64,000 nucleotides of DNA from assembly GCF_002979755.1 (NCBI RefSeq), contig NZ_PCPP01000004.1, positions 1-64,000 on the forward strand, read 5' to 3'. The position numbers were made by a program, and so were the translations under genes. Of the stretch, positions 29,154 to 36,922 are shown piece by piece. Under the pieces are notes generated by a model. That model did no database searches. It was not told the origin of the DNA and was given only the letters and a program-made list of their open reading frames with translations. Every line of letters starts with the position of its first letter. Position 1 is the stretch's first letter. Source of the stretch: Chryseobacterium culicis (lineage in GTDB: Bacteria > Bacteroidota > Bacteroidia > Flavobacteriales > Weeksellaceae).

Positions 29154-29981
29154 ATGCAAAATTATTTAGAATTCAATTTCAAAATTTCTCCATTACAACC
29201 TTGGAATGAGATATTAATGGCGGAACTTATAGAAATAGGTTTCGACAGCTTTACAGAAGAAATTGACGGAATTTTAGGATATATTCAGACAGAATTGTTT
29301 CAGGAAGAGCAGTTGAAAGCACTTCCGATCTTTGAAAACGAAAATGTAAAAATTGAATATTCTTTCGAAGAAATGCCGAATATCAACTGGAATGAAGAAT
29401 GGGAAAAGAATTTTTCTCCCATCAATATTGATGATAAGGTATTGATCAGAGCTGAGTTCCATGAATCTGTACCAGGAATGCATGAAATTATCATTCAGCC
29501 TAAAATGTCTTTTGGAACAGGGCATCATCCTACCACCCATTTGATGATCCAGCAAATGATGGATATTGATTTCAATGGTAAAAAAGTATTGGATATGGGA
29601 TGCGGAACTTCTGTATTGGCTATTTATGCAAAACAGCAGGGAGCAGGCGATACAAAAGCCATCGATATTGATGAATGGTCCGTGGAAAATTCAAAAGAAA
29701 ATTCTGTAAGAAACAATGTAGAATTGGATATTGAACAGGGAACGGCTGAAAACTTAGGAAAAGAGAACTATGATATTATTCTGGCCAATATCAACAGAAA
29801 TATCCTTATTTCAGATATTCCAACTTATGTTTCAGTATTGAATAACGGAGGAAAACTATTGCTTTCAGGGTTATGTTTCTTTGATGTGGATGATATTCTG
29901 GAAGTATGCAAAGAAAGCGGCCTTGAACTTAAAAAGAAGCTACAGCGTGAAGAATGGGTAAGTCTTCTGCTTGAAAAATAA
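29154..29981 (+). CDS. prmA: Ribosomal protein L11 methyltransferase
   Basis: This 275-residue SAM-dependent methyltransferase has an N-terminal substrate-recognition domain (about 1-110). The catalytic domain shows FGTGHHPTT, the SAM motif VLDMGCGTSVLAIYA and the NILANINRNI motif typical of PrmA. It trimethylates ribosomal protein L11. The TTG at 29136 lies in the promoter, so ATG 29154 (MQNYLEFNF) is chosen. An SH3-type secreted protein gene follows 23 bases later. Confidence 0.93.
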   Translation: MQNYLEFNFKISPLQPWNEILMAELIEIGFDSFTEEIDGILGYIQTELFQEEQLKALPIFENENVKIEYSFEEMPNINWNEEWEKNFSPINIDDKVLIRAEFHESVPGMHEIIIQPKMSFGTGHHPTTHLMIQQMMDIDFNGKKVLDMGCGTSVLAIYAKQQGAGDTKAIDIDEWSVENSKENSVRNNVELDIEQGTAENLGKENYDIILANINRNILISDIPTYVSVLNNGGKLLLSGLCFFDVDDILEVCKESGLELKKKLQREEWVSLLLEK

Positions 29982-30004
29982 CACACAAAAAACAAAATAC
30001 GAAT

Positions 30005-30844
30005 ATGAAAACTTTATGGACAGCTTTATTCTTACTGATGCTGCAGTTTTTTACTGCTCAGGAAAATGAAGTATATGCAGATGGTGTCTTTGGTTTTGAA
30101 GAAAATAAAACCCAGAAGATCTTTACAGACCGTACCCGTGTGAGATTGGATCCTGGAGTGAATGCTCAGATAATAGACTCATTGTATACTAATCAGCAGA
30201 TCATGATTCTTAAAAAAGAAGATGGCGTTTTAAAACTGGGCGAAAGAGCCGCTAATTGGTATAAAATCTCTTATCAGAAGGGAGAAAATACATTGGAAGG
30301 ATATATCTGGGGAGGTAATCTTTCTGTAGGATATCGTAACAAAAACGGCTATGATTTCCTTTTTGGGCTTTCCAAAACGATAGACAGAAAGAATAAAGAA
30401 TACAATGAGATCCAAAAACAGAATATTGCCGGAATAAAAGTAATGGAAGGAAATACACTTATTGATGAGGTGTATTTTGATACAGGAAGAGGAGAAGAAT
30501 TGAGTTCAGCATCTTTCAATGTTGAAAGCAGTCACAAGCTTCAAAATGTAGAATTCACTCTTAAGGCAATGGTTTCCGGAGAAGCCTGCGGAATTGCAAG
30601 CTATGATCAGTATGTTCTTTTTAAAGATAAAAAACTGATTACACTTCCACAATTAATGAACGTAGGGGATGCAGGAGCTTTTTATCACAGCGAAGAATAT
30701 GTTTTTCCGAATGATAAAGGAGGAATTTCCAACGCATTTATCCTAAAAGTGGAAGATATGGAAGTGGATGAAAAAGACAGAGAGAAAAAGAAAAGCTCTT
30801 CCAAAACTTATCTTTGGAACGGAAGTTCCTATAAACTGAAATAA
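30005..30844 (+). CDS. Secreted SH3-domain protein
   Basis: The 279-residue protein has a signal peptide (MKTLWTALFLLMLQFFTAQ). A bacterial SH3-like domain follows (about 35-110: RTRVRLDPGVNAQIIDSL, then WYKISY and GYIWGG). The C-terminal region is unassigned and its lysine-rich tail contains EKKKSSSKT. Bacterial SH3 domains often bind cell wall or peptides. It lies 23 bases after prmA and may be co-transcribed, but a functional link is not apparent. Confidence 0.75.
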   Translation: MKTLWTALFLLMLQFFTAQENEVYADGVFGFEENKTQKIFTDRTRVRLDPGVNAQIIDSLYTNQQIMILKKEDGVLKLGERAANWYKISYQKGENTLEGYIWGGNLSVGYRNKNGYDFLFGLSKTIDRKNKEYNEIQKQNIAGIKVMEGNTLIDEVYFDTGRGEELSSASFNVESSHKLQNVEFTLKAMVSGEACGIASYDQYVLFKDKKLITLPQLMNVGDAGAFYHSEEYVFPNDKGGISNAFILKVEDMEVDEKDREKKKSSSKTYLWNGSSYKLK

Positions 30845-30866
30845 TAGTATGTATTTCCAATAAATT

Positions 30867-30897
30867 AAACCGTTGTATCCACAGCGGTTTTTTTTAT
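30867..30897 (+). terminator. Terminator after the SH3 protein gene
   Basis: AAACCGTTG pairs with CAGCGGTTT (one wobble) around a short loop and is followed by seven T. Confidence 0.85.
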
Positions 30898-30960
30898 AAA
30901 GATGAGAAGACTCTTTTACAGTTGAAAAAAATCGAATACATTTAGAAGATAAAAAAGCAA

Positions 30961-31593
30961 ATGGACATACTTGAAGATTTACTTCCCATTCTATTTTCAG
31001 TTTTTGTAGGCGGTATCATTGGAATTGAAAGAGAATACCAGTTAAAGTCAGCCGGATTAAGAACCATGATTCTGGTGACACTGGGAGCCTGTATTTTTAC
31101 CATGCTATCCATGAGTTTGGGCGGCCCTGGAAGTCCTGACCGTATTGCCGCCAATATTATCACAGGAATAGGATTCGTTGGAGCTGGAGTTATTTTTAAA
31201 GAAGAAAACAGGGTTTCTGGTCTTACAACTGCGGTTACCATATGGATTTGTGCTTCTCTGGGTATGACAATAGGAGCCGGATATTATCAGGAAGCAATTA
31301 TAGGTTCTGTAGTTGTTTTTCTGTTGCTTATTATGTTCAAATATGTTCAGGATATTATTGACAGAATAAGTGTGCGTTATACCTATCAGATTACAATTCC
31401 CTATGAAGATGGAGTGGTGGAGAAATATGAGTCTATCTTCAATGAACATGGACTGAAATCGATCAGAGGAAAACAGGTAAAAAGCGGAGAAAAATACACC
31501 ATTATCTGGCGTGTTCAGGGAGCAGCAAGAAAACACGAAGTTTGTACAAAAATCTTACTTAACGATTTATCCATTGAAGAATTCCGATTTTAA
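30961..31593 (+). CDS. MgtC/SapB family membrane protein
   Basis: The 210-residue protein has four or five hydrophobic helices in the first 125 residues carrying the family signatures GGIIGIEREYQLKSAGLRT and DRIAANIITGIGFVGAGVI. A cytoplasmic ACT-like domain makes up the last 80 residues. MgtC-type proteins act in Mg2+ limitation and in restraining the F-type ATPase in some pathogens. It stands alone here, so its local role is open. No promoter or magnesium leader was recognised. Confidence 0.9.
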   Translation: MDILEDLLPILFSVFVGGIIGIEREYQLKSAGLRTMILVTLGACIFTMLSMSLGGPGSPDRIAANIITGIGFVGAGVIFKEENRVSGLTTAVTIWICASLGMTIGAGYYQEAIIGSVVVFLLLIMFKYVQDIIDRISVRYTYQITIPYEDGVVEKYESIFNEHGLKSIRGKQVKSGEKYTIIWRVQGAARKHEVCTKILLNDLSIEEFRF

Positions 31594-31982
31594 ATAAAAA
31601 TCAAAATAAATCCATATTATCCGCAAACATCTGTGAAAATCCGTGCAATATGTGGGAAAAAACAGATTCAAAAAATCATTTAAACATAAAAAAATAGGAC
31701 TGGAAAAACCAATCCTACCCAAACATGATTAAGTGTATAGTTTAGCCATCAATGGCTATAAGGAATTAAAGCACAAAAAGATTTTTATTGATCCTTAATC
31801 AATGTTCCTTACTACTAATTAAACTAACTAAGTGACCTTTCGGCAGCGTTTACCATGTAAAAGTAGGGCGTCTTCTCATCCATTGACGTAAAAGATAAAC
31901 TGATTCAGCGAAATAGATCAGTGAAACGGAATTTTCATCCAATGAAACGGATAGGGAAGAGGGAAATTGTTTTCTGCTTTTG
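31594..31982. other. Intergenic region with an ATCTGTG repeat
   Basis: The 389-base gap between convergent genes has no convincing ORF. It holds copy 3 of the ATCTGTG repeat (31617-31661) and an imperfect hairpin TAGGACTGG/CCAATCCTA at about 31696-31718. The rest, AT-rich then mixed sequence, I cannot assign. Confidence 0.5.
31617..31661. repeat. ATCTGTG dispersed repeat, copy 3
   Basis: ATCCGCAAAC, ATCTGTGAAA, ATCCGTGC and AATATGTGG are followed by GAAAAAA. Same family as 28702-28735. Confidence 0.6.
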
Positions 31983-32552
31983 TTAATTTTTGTTTTGCTG
32001 TACGATCCAGTCGTTGACCTTAATAACCTCTGCCTGCCTAGGAAAAACCTTTCTCATCAATACGTCATATACTTCTTCATCTCCGTCTTTACAACAGTCT
32101 TCAATCACGGTAAGGTCGTAATCTTTATCAGCAGCCTCTCTTAGCGTAGATAAAACAACCCCGCTGGTAGAAACTCCTGTCAGTAACAAATGTCTAACAT
32201 CCAGTCCGCGGAGAACGACTTCAAGATCACTTCCTGTAAAAGCACTGAATCTTCTTTTGGTAATAACGACATCCTCCTCTTCAGGACTAAGTTCAGGATG
32301 AATGGCCATCCATTCTTTCATATTGACATTCGCCATATGTTGTTGAAGACCTGAAAATACTTTGTTATGAGCGCTTATTTCCGGCATTCCTTGTCTGAAC
32401 CCGATGACAACATAAATAACCGGAATTTGGCGGTGTTTTGCAGCTTTAATAACCTTTTTAACGTTGGAGACCACCTGTTCAGGATCACTTAAACTGCTTA
32501 CTATTGACGATTGCATGTCCATCACCAACAATGCTGTTTTTGTTTTTTCCAT
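31983..32552 (-). CDS. Isochorismatase-fold hydrolase lacking the usual cysteine
   Basis: The 189-residue isochorismatase-like protein keeps Asp12 (VMDMQ) and Lys99 (ITKRRFSAF). The normal nucleophile segment G-V-x-T-D-x-C-V reads GVSTSGVV (126-133), so the cysteine position is Val132. True isochorismatases also lack it, but their flanking motif differs. The substrate cannot be told. It starts 5 bases after the MFS transporter gene on the same strand, so the pair likely forms one transcript under the TetR regulator upstream. Confidence 0.85.
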   Translation of the reverse strand: MEKTKTALLVMDMQSSIVSSLSDPEQVVSNVKKVIKAAKHRQIPVIYVVIGFRQGMPEISAHNKVFSGLQQHMANVNMKEWMAIHPELSPEEEDVVITKRRFSAFTGSDLEVVLRGLDVRHLLLTGVSTSGVVLSTLREAADKDYDLTVIEDCCKDGDEEVYDVLMRKVFPRQAEVIKVNDWIVQQNKN

Positions 32553-32557
32553 TTTAA

Positions 32558-33838
32558 TTATACTTTATTGATAAATTGTTCCTCTGATTCTTCCAATAGC
32601 TGGGGATTGACAGCTTCAGTCTTATTTTTCTTAAATAATAAACGTCTAAAGACAATCACAATTAAAATTCCTGAAATCCCTTCCAGTAATAAAGTTTTGG
32701 GAGCTCCTATTTTCTCGGAGATAAATCCAATAAGTACACTTCCCAAAGGCAGCATCCCAAATATAGCAGTCAATAAGATGCTTATTGCTCTTGACCGCAT
32801 TTCAGGAATCACTTCAGACTGCACAATAATGTTGCATGTGGTAAATTGTGCCACACCTCCCAATCCCGTTAATGCTGCAAAGAACATGGACCAGTAGAAA
32901 TTGGTGGCATAAGAAAAACATATCAGCCCAATACTCAGAATAGCTGTACTCAGAATCAGAATGTTTCTCATAGAGGCTCCTTTCTTCAGTGAAGCCAGAA
33001 ATACAGTTCCGAGTACCGCCCCAATCCCAATGAAGCTTGAAATATAACCGAATGTTTTAGCATCCCCTTTAAAAATTTCCTTTGCATAAACAGGAATCAA
33101 AGTATCGTAGGGTAAGATCAACAGGCCTGTAATACTCAGCATAATGATGACCAGACTGATAGAAGGTTCTTTTTTCAGGTATCTGAAACCCTCTGCCAGT
33201 TCTGTGAAAGTTCCTTTTTTAGTCGTTTTTTTAGGAATGATCTTTATTTTCATCAGCGAAATGGAAAGCATTACTGCGGCAAAGCTGGCTGCATTAATGA
33301 GAAAACAGGTTCCGGCTCCAAACTTTTGAAGGATAATTCCGGATAGGGCAGGACCTGCCAGTTTTGCAATACTTGCCATGGCTGCACTTAGAGAAAGGGC
33401 ACTGGGAAGATCTTCATCATCTGTTACCACTTCATTGATCATAGCCTGCCGTGCCGGAATATCATAGGCGTTGATAATTCCGAGGAAAACACTAAGTACA
33501 ATGAAGCTCCAAATATTCTGATGTCCGGTCATTACCAGGAATGCCAGTAAAGATGCCTGAATTAATGATAAAATTTGAGTGATCTGTATAATTTTATAGC
33601 GATTGTACCGGTCTGCAGCCACACCACCAAAAGCTGAAAATAAAAATGAAGGGAATTGTTCTGCAAAAATGGTGAGCCCCAGCATAAAAGCAGACTGCGT
33701 CATGCTGTATACCACCCATACCACGGCTGTACGCTGCATCCATGTCCCAAATTGTGAGACAGAACGCCCGAAAAAATACAAAGTATAATTGGTGCTTTTG
33801 AAAGCCCGGAATGTACTGATATTACTTAGTTTGTTCAT
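32558..33838 (-). CDS. MFS efflux transporter (EntS/MFS_3-like)
   Basis: The 426-residue transporter has about twelve hydrophobic helices and belongs to the major facilitator group that includes the enterobactin exporter EntS and macrolide pumps. It shows the conserved FGGVAADRYNRYKI loop and the INEVVTDDEDLPSALSL segment typical of this branch. It is divided from the TetR gene by 61 bases containing a palindromic operator, and is followed by the isochorismatase-fold hydrolase. A TetR-controlled pump for small aromatic or toxic compounds is the likely role. Confidence 0.88.
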   Translation of the reverse strand: MNKLSNISTFRAFKSTNYTLYFFGRSVSQFGTWMQRTAVVWVVYSMTQSAFMLGLTIFAEQFPSFLFSAFGGVAADRYNRYKIIQITQILSLIQASLLAFLVMTGHQNIWSFIVLSVFLGIINAYDIPARQAMINEVVTDDEDLPSALSLSAAMASIAKLAGPALSGIILQKFGAGTCFLINAASFAAVMLSISLMKIKIIPKKTTKKGTFTELAEGFRYLKKEPSISLVIIMLSITGLLILPYDTLIPVYAKEIFKGDAKTFGYISSFIGIGAVLGTVFLASLKKGASMRNILILSTAILSIGLICFSYATNFYWSMFFAALTGLGGVAQFTTCNIIVQSEVIPEMRSRAISILLTAIFGMLPLGSVLIGFISEKIGAPKTLLLEGISGILIVIVFRRLLFKKNKTEAVNPQLLEESEEQFINKV

Positions 33839-33856
33839 TTTTTTTGAAATAGACTA

Positions 33857-33883
33857 TTTGACAAATAATGTAAAAGTGTCAAA
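33857..33883. promoter_or_regulatory. Candidate TetR operator upstream of the MFS gene
   Basis: TTTGACA-N13-TGTCAAA is a perfect 7-bp inverted repeat with a 13-bp spacer, lying 19 bases upstream of the MFS start. The operator at 34543-34569 has the same arms and spacing. Confidence 0.75.
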
Positions 33884-33899
33884 ATTTGGATAAAAAATT

Positions 33900-34499
33900 T
33901 TAACTGATGTGCTTAATAACCATAGAAGTCAATGTGTTCACGGTATTGTTTAAGCTTTCAAAATTGTTTTTTAAGCTCATTTCACGCCTTATTCCTCTGA
34001 TACTGCTCTGTAGAATGAAGATTATGGTTTCCTGCTCTTCAATGGCCACTTCCGGAATTGAACCTTTGGTAATGCCTGTTGAAAATAAATTGAGCAGAAG
34101 ATTTCTTTCCGCTTCCATCATTCGGTTGTGGGCATCGGTAATATGTTTTGATTTCTCTTCATGATCCATTCCTGCTTCAATAGCTCTGAAAAATGAAGAT
34201 CTTTCTTCTGAGGTCTTCACTTTAGCAAGACAAAACTCCTGAATCTTTCCTTCGAAAGTTCTTTTCTTCTTCATCTTGGAATCAATCTCAGAAATCACTT
34301 CTTTGATCAGGTTTTCCAGAACTGCCTGGAACACTTCCTCGCGATTTTTATAATAGTAATAAATTGAGGTTCTGCTTTTACCCACTGCTTTTGAAATGTC
34401 ATCCATTGTCACCTTCTTTAAACCATACTTCAAATACAGCCCTGAAGCGGTATCCAGGATTTGTTGGGAAAGCTGATCTTGTTCTGTGTGAGATGACAT
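33900..34499 (-). CDS. TetR/AcrR family repressor
   Basis: The protein has 199 residues from ATG 34499 (MSSHTEQDQL); an upstream start would add 23 residues that overlap the promoter. The N-terminal helix-turn-helix (about 12-60) includes VTMDDISKAVGKSRTSIYYYYKNREE, with the usual Y-Y-F-like ending of the recognition helix region. The helical ligand domain fills the rest. It probably represses itself and the MFS/isochorismatase genes, as matched operators lie before both. Confidence 0.92.
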   Translation of the reverse strand: MSSHTEQDQLSQQILDTASGLYLKYGLKKVTMDDISKAVGKSRTSIYYYYKNREEVFQAVLENLIKEVISEIDSKMKKKRTFEGKIQEFCLAKVKTSEERSSFFRAIEAGMDHEEKSKHITDAHNRMMEAERNLLLNLFSTGITKGSIPEVAIEEQETIIFILQSSIRGIRREMSLKNNFESLNNTVNTLTSMVIKHIS

Positions 34500-34527
34500 T
34501 GTCTGAAAATTGTCTGAAATATGAGTA

Positions 34528-34558
34528 CAAAAATAAAATATTTTTGACAAAAAAACAA
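34528..34558 (-). promoter_or_regulatory. Promoter of the TetR gene
   Basis: On the minus strand TTG (34558-34556), a 20-base spacer and TATTTTTG (34535-34528) give both parts of the Bacteroidetes promoter. The -33 element lies inside the palindromic operator, so a bound repressor would block polymerase. Confidence 0.7.
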
Positions 34559-34569
34559 ATTTTGTCAAA
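34543..34569. promoter_or_regulatory. Candidate TetR operator upstream of its own gene
   Basis: TTTGACA-N13-TGTCAAA, with complementarity extending to 10 bp per arm. It covers the -33 promoter element of the tetR gene and is identical in layout to 33857-33883, pointing to autoregulation. Confidence 0.75.
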
Positions 34570-34685
34570 TTGTTGGTAGGTTTTTATTTTTTAATGCCGC
34601 TTAGAAAAATCTTAAAATAAGGTAATGTAAAAAATAAACTTTGCGTTTAATAAAAAAGACTCACTGTTTCCAGTAAGTCTTTAAG

Positions 34686-34751
34686 TGAGTGCGAAAGGAT
34701 TCGAACCTTTGCCGTCCCGATTTAAATCGGGATGCTCTATTTCGTGAGCTA
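34686..34751 (-). pseudogene. tRNA-Arg-like degenerate copy 1
   Basis: It keeps the tRNA-Arg 3' half (T arm GGTTCGAATCC and 3' acceptor strand, with one change GCGC to GCAC) and a D-arm stem GCTC/GAGC. The 5' acceptor strand is absent. The anticodon arm is replaced by the palindrome CCCGATTTAAATCGGG. Confidence 0.7.
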
Positions 34752-34814
34752 TAATCATATTTTTGAATAAGGGTAAAAACAAAAAAGACTCACTGTTTCC
34801 AGTAAGTCTTTAAG

Positions 34815-34880
34815 TGAGCGCGAAAGGATTCGAACCTTTGCCGTCCCGATTTAAATCGGGATGCTCTATTTCGTGAGCTA
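34815..34880 (-). pseudogene. tRNA-Arg-like degenerate copy 2
   Basis: Same as copy 1 but with the unchanged CGCGCTC acceptor strand. The anticodon arm is one base too long for a normal 5-bp stem and 7-nt loop, so it should not decode. Confidence 0.7.
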
Positions 34881-34943
34881 TAATAATATTTTTGAATAAG
34901 GGTAAAAACAAAAAAGACTCACTGTTTCCAGTAAGTCTTTAAG

Positions 34944-35009
34944 TGAGCGCGAAAGGATTCGAACCTTTGCCGTCCCGATTTAAATCGGGATGCTCTATTT
35001 CGTGAGCTA
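34944..35009 (-). pseudogene. tRNA-Arg-like degenerate copy 3
   Basis: Identical to copy 2 within the tRNA-like part; its flank carries the C variant shared with copy 1. Confidence 0.7.
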
Positions 35010-35072
35010 TAATCATATTTTTGAATAAGGGTAAAAACAAAAAAGACTCACTGTTTCCAGTAAGTCTTTAAG

Positions 35073-35138
35073 TGAGCGCGAAAGGATTCGAACCTTTGCC
35101 GTCCCGATTTAAATCGGGATGCTCTATTTCGTGAGCTA
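35073..35138 (-). pseudogene. tRNA-Arg-like degenerate copy 4
   Basis: Identical to copies 2 and 3 within the tRNA-like part; its flank carries the A variant shared with copy 2. It directly follows the tRNA-Arg terminator on the minus strand. Confidence 0.7.
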
Positions 35139-35171
35139 TAATAATATTTTTGAATAAGGGTAAAAACAAAA

Positions 35172-35197
35172 AAGACTCACTGTTTCCAGTAAGTCTT
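35172..35197 (-). terminator. Terminator of tRNA-Arg, repeated in every array unit
   Basis: On the minus strand AAGACTTACTG, a GAAA tetraloop and CAGTGAGTCTT (one wobble) are followed by six T. The same hairpin follows each of the four tRNA-like units, at 129-bp steps. Confidence 0.85.
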
Positions 35198-35201
35198 TAA
35201 G

Positions 35202-35275
35202 TGAGCGCGAAAGGATTCGAACCTTTGACCGTCTGCTTAGAAGGCAGATGCTCTATCCAGCTGAGCTACGCACCC
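35202..35275 (-). tRNA. tRNA-Arg (anticodon TCT)
   Basis: A 74-nt cloverleaf: acceptor GGGTGCG/CGCGCTC, D arm GCTC...GAGC, anticodon arm TCTGC-CTTCTAA-GCAGA with TCT at 34-36, T arm AAAGG-TTCGAAT-CCTTT. CCA is not encoded. It is identical to the copy at 51702-51775. Confidence 0.95.
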
Positions 35276-35307
35276 ATTAAGTAATTTTGAGAAAACTACT
35301 AAAACAG

Positions 35308-35382
35308 TCGGGGCGGCAGGATTCGAACCTGCGACCTCCTGGTCCCAAACCAGGCGCGATGACCGGACTACGCTACGCCCCG
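35308..35382 (-). tRNA. tRNA-Pro (anticodon TGG)
   Basis: A 75-nt cloverleaf with a perfect acceptor stem CGGGGCG/CGCCCCG, anticodon loop TTTGGGA carrying TGG, and T arm GCAGG-TTCGAAT-CCTGC. CCA is not encoded. It lies upstream of tRNA-Arg in the same transcript and is identical to 51808-51882. Confidence 0.95.
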
Positions 35383-35424
35383 AGGGTGTCATCAGTAACG
35401 ATATTTACTTCGTTTTTGCGGTTG

Positions 35425-35432
35425 CAAAGGTA
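35425..35432 (-). promoter_or_regulatory. Putative -7 element for the tRNA-Pro/tRNA-Arg unit
   Basis: TACCTTTG on the minus strand matches TAnnTTTG, about 43 bases upstream of tRNA-Pro. A TTG at the standard -33 distance is not seen. Confidence 0.45.
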
Positions 35433-35640
35433 CAATACTTTTTCAAATAAAAAAATAAAATGAAGAATAATTTTAAATTAATTTTTCGTGAAAACTTTTT
35501 TGTTACCTTTACCCGGCTAATAACCATTGACTTATCTTGTTTTAAAAATGATGAAAAAATTTTCATTTTTTTTCTCCTTTATTTCATTTTTAAGACCTGA
35601 ACCGTTTGTTTATGGGAGTTCGTTTTTAAGATAACTGGAA

Positions 35641-35937
35641 ATGAAAAAAGAAGAATTTTATCAAATTTATATCCCCGTATTGGAAAAGGCTTTTCAAAAT
35701 GATTCCATTAATTTGGGGTTTTATGTCAAATCTCCGGAAAATTATATGGATGATGAACTTGCTGGTAAAGTTGAACAATACTTAGAAGAACATGAAGATA
35801 CATTTCTTGAAAAAGTTGCTTATTATTTTGATGCAAAATCTCACAACTTTCCCTCAGTTCAAAATGTTCTTATCGACTTATATAAAGCAGATCTAATGAA
35901 TGAAATGGAACTGATAAAAAAGGAATTTATACAATGA
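35641..35937 (+). CDS. Small hypothetical protein, possible immunity-like
   Basis: This 98-residue acidic protein is mostly helical in character, with no signal peptide and no family I recognise. It overlaps the next ORF by four bases (ATGA at 35934-35937), so they are translationally coupled. The AT-rich composition, small size and position beside a tRNA array fit orphan immunity genes of contact-dependent toxin systems, but no toxin gene is present. Confidence 0.6.
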   Translation: MKKEEFYQIYIPVLEKAFQNDSINLGFYVKSPENYMDDELAGKVEQYLEEHEDTFLEKVAYYFDAKSHNFPSVQNVLIDLYKADLMNEMELIKKEFIQ

Positions 35938-36512
35938 AATCTAAAAATGTAAATCTAAAAACCGGATATGTTTTTATTCTACTCAATTGTTTTTTGATCA
36001 TGTTATCATCTTGTTGTAAGAATGAAAAATTTGTAACCCATAGAATTTCCAATATATCCTTAAGTTTACCCCAATCATTTGTTGTGAAAAAAGAACTTGC
36101 TGAAGATTCTCAGGTATTTAGTATCAACGCCCGGAATAAGCGTGTCGGATATATTTATTATGGTGATTATAAGCCCTTTGAGGAAGATTCTTTTTTCATT
36201 ACTGATGATAAAGAATTATATGAAAAATATAAAAACAGAGAGTTAAAAGCTTATTTCTCAAAAAATACTGAAAGAGATAGTAAAAATGGTATTTTTAATG
36301 TTAATTATTATTACTACGATACAATCAATAAATGCAGAGCACAAATTATGATGCCGAAAAAAGCAAATAAAGGACTTATCGGAATCCATTTTGACAGCGT
36401 AGATATTTACAAAAATAAAATGGCAATTATTGTGAATGATTTGAGTGAAGAAAATAAAGAACTGTTTTTAAAAATCTTTAAAACCATTAAAATCAATTCT
36501 GCTCAACATTAA
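35934..36512 (+). CDS. Hypothetical lipoprotein, 192 aa
   Basis: A hydrophobic N-terminal segment ends in the lipobox MLSSC, so it is probably a lipoprotein. The mature part begins with a beta-type ISNISLSLPQSF segment and continues as a mixed charged domain. It is coupled to the preceding gene by an ATGA overlap. Lipoprotein plus small cytoplasmic partner is a layout seen for immunity pairs, but this is inference. Confidence 0.65.
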   Translation: MKSKNVNLKTGYVFILLNCFLIMLSSCCKNEKFVTHRISNISLSLPQSFVVKKELAEDSQVFSINARNKRVGYIYYGDYKPFEEDSFFITDDKELYEKYKNRELKAYFSKNTERDSKNGIFNVNYYYYDTINKCRAQIMMPKKANKGLIGIHFDSVDIYKNKMAIIVNDLSEENKELFLKIFKTIKINSAQH

Positions 36513-36536
36513 TGTTAGTAAAAAATAAAATACAAA

Positions 36537-36920
36537 GTGATCATTACTCAATTACATATACTAGACTGGTACGATGATATTATAACTTCAGTTACTTTAT
36601 TTGAAAATGATGTATATGTTTTTAATTGCATTCAAAAAGATGTTAATAATGGAGAGAAAACATATTACTGTGTAAAAATAGATGAAATATCATCTCAGCA
36701 AATTCGGGATGTAATAGAGAAAAAGAAACTTACTACAAGTGATTGGAATGTTATCAATTTGATTTTTGAAAAGAATAATAAAAATGATCATGTTTTTTTA
36801 TTGAAGGCAGAATCATTATTCATTGGCTCTGATATTATTTTTAAGAAAATAAAAAAAACGGATATCAGATCTATTAAGCTTCCTTTTGATATTTCAACTT
36901 TACATACTACAGCAAAATAA
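36537..36920 (+). CDS. Small hypothetical protein, 127 aa
   Basis: It starts at a GTG (MIITQLHILDWYDDIITSV). Sequence is acidic and beta-rich, without signal peptide or known motif. It lies 24 bases after the lipoprotein gene and 2 bases before the next ORF, in the same AT-rich run of genes. No better start was found. Confidence 0.5.
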   Translation: MIITQLHILDWYDDIITSVTLFENDVYVFNCIQKDVNNGEKTYYCVKIDEISSQQIRDVIEKKKLTTSDWNVINLIFEKNNKNDHVFLLKAESLFIGSDIIFKKIKKTDIRSIKLPFDISTLHTTAK

Positions 36921-36922
36921 TA

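Larger units (their letters stand above)
34652..35171 (-). repeat. Tandem array of four 129-bp tRNA-like units
   Basis: Four units repeat with a strict 129-bp period (marker base at 34658, 34787, 34916, 35045; the fifth at 35174 belongs to the real tRNA-Arg). On the minus strand each unit is an AT-rich lead, a 66-nt degenerate tRNA-like sequence and a terminator hairpin ending in T6. Units 1 and 3 share ATAATCATAT, units 2 and 4 share ATAATAATAT, so the array probably grew by duplicating a pair. There are no unique spacers, so it is not CRISPR. Confidence 0.85.

Noticed and set aside
34652-35275. CRISPR array
   Set aside because: The repeats are 129 bp long with no unique spacers, and each contains tRNA-like and terminator sequence. 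No cas genes are near.
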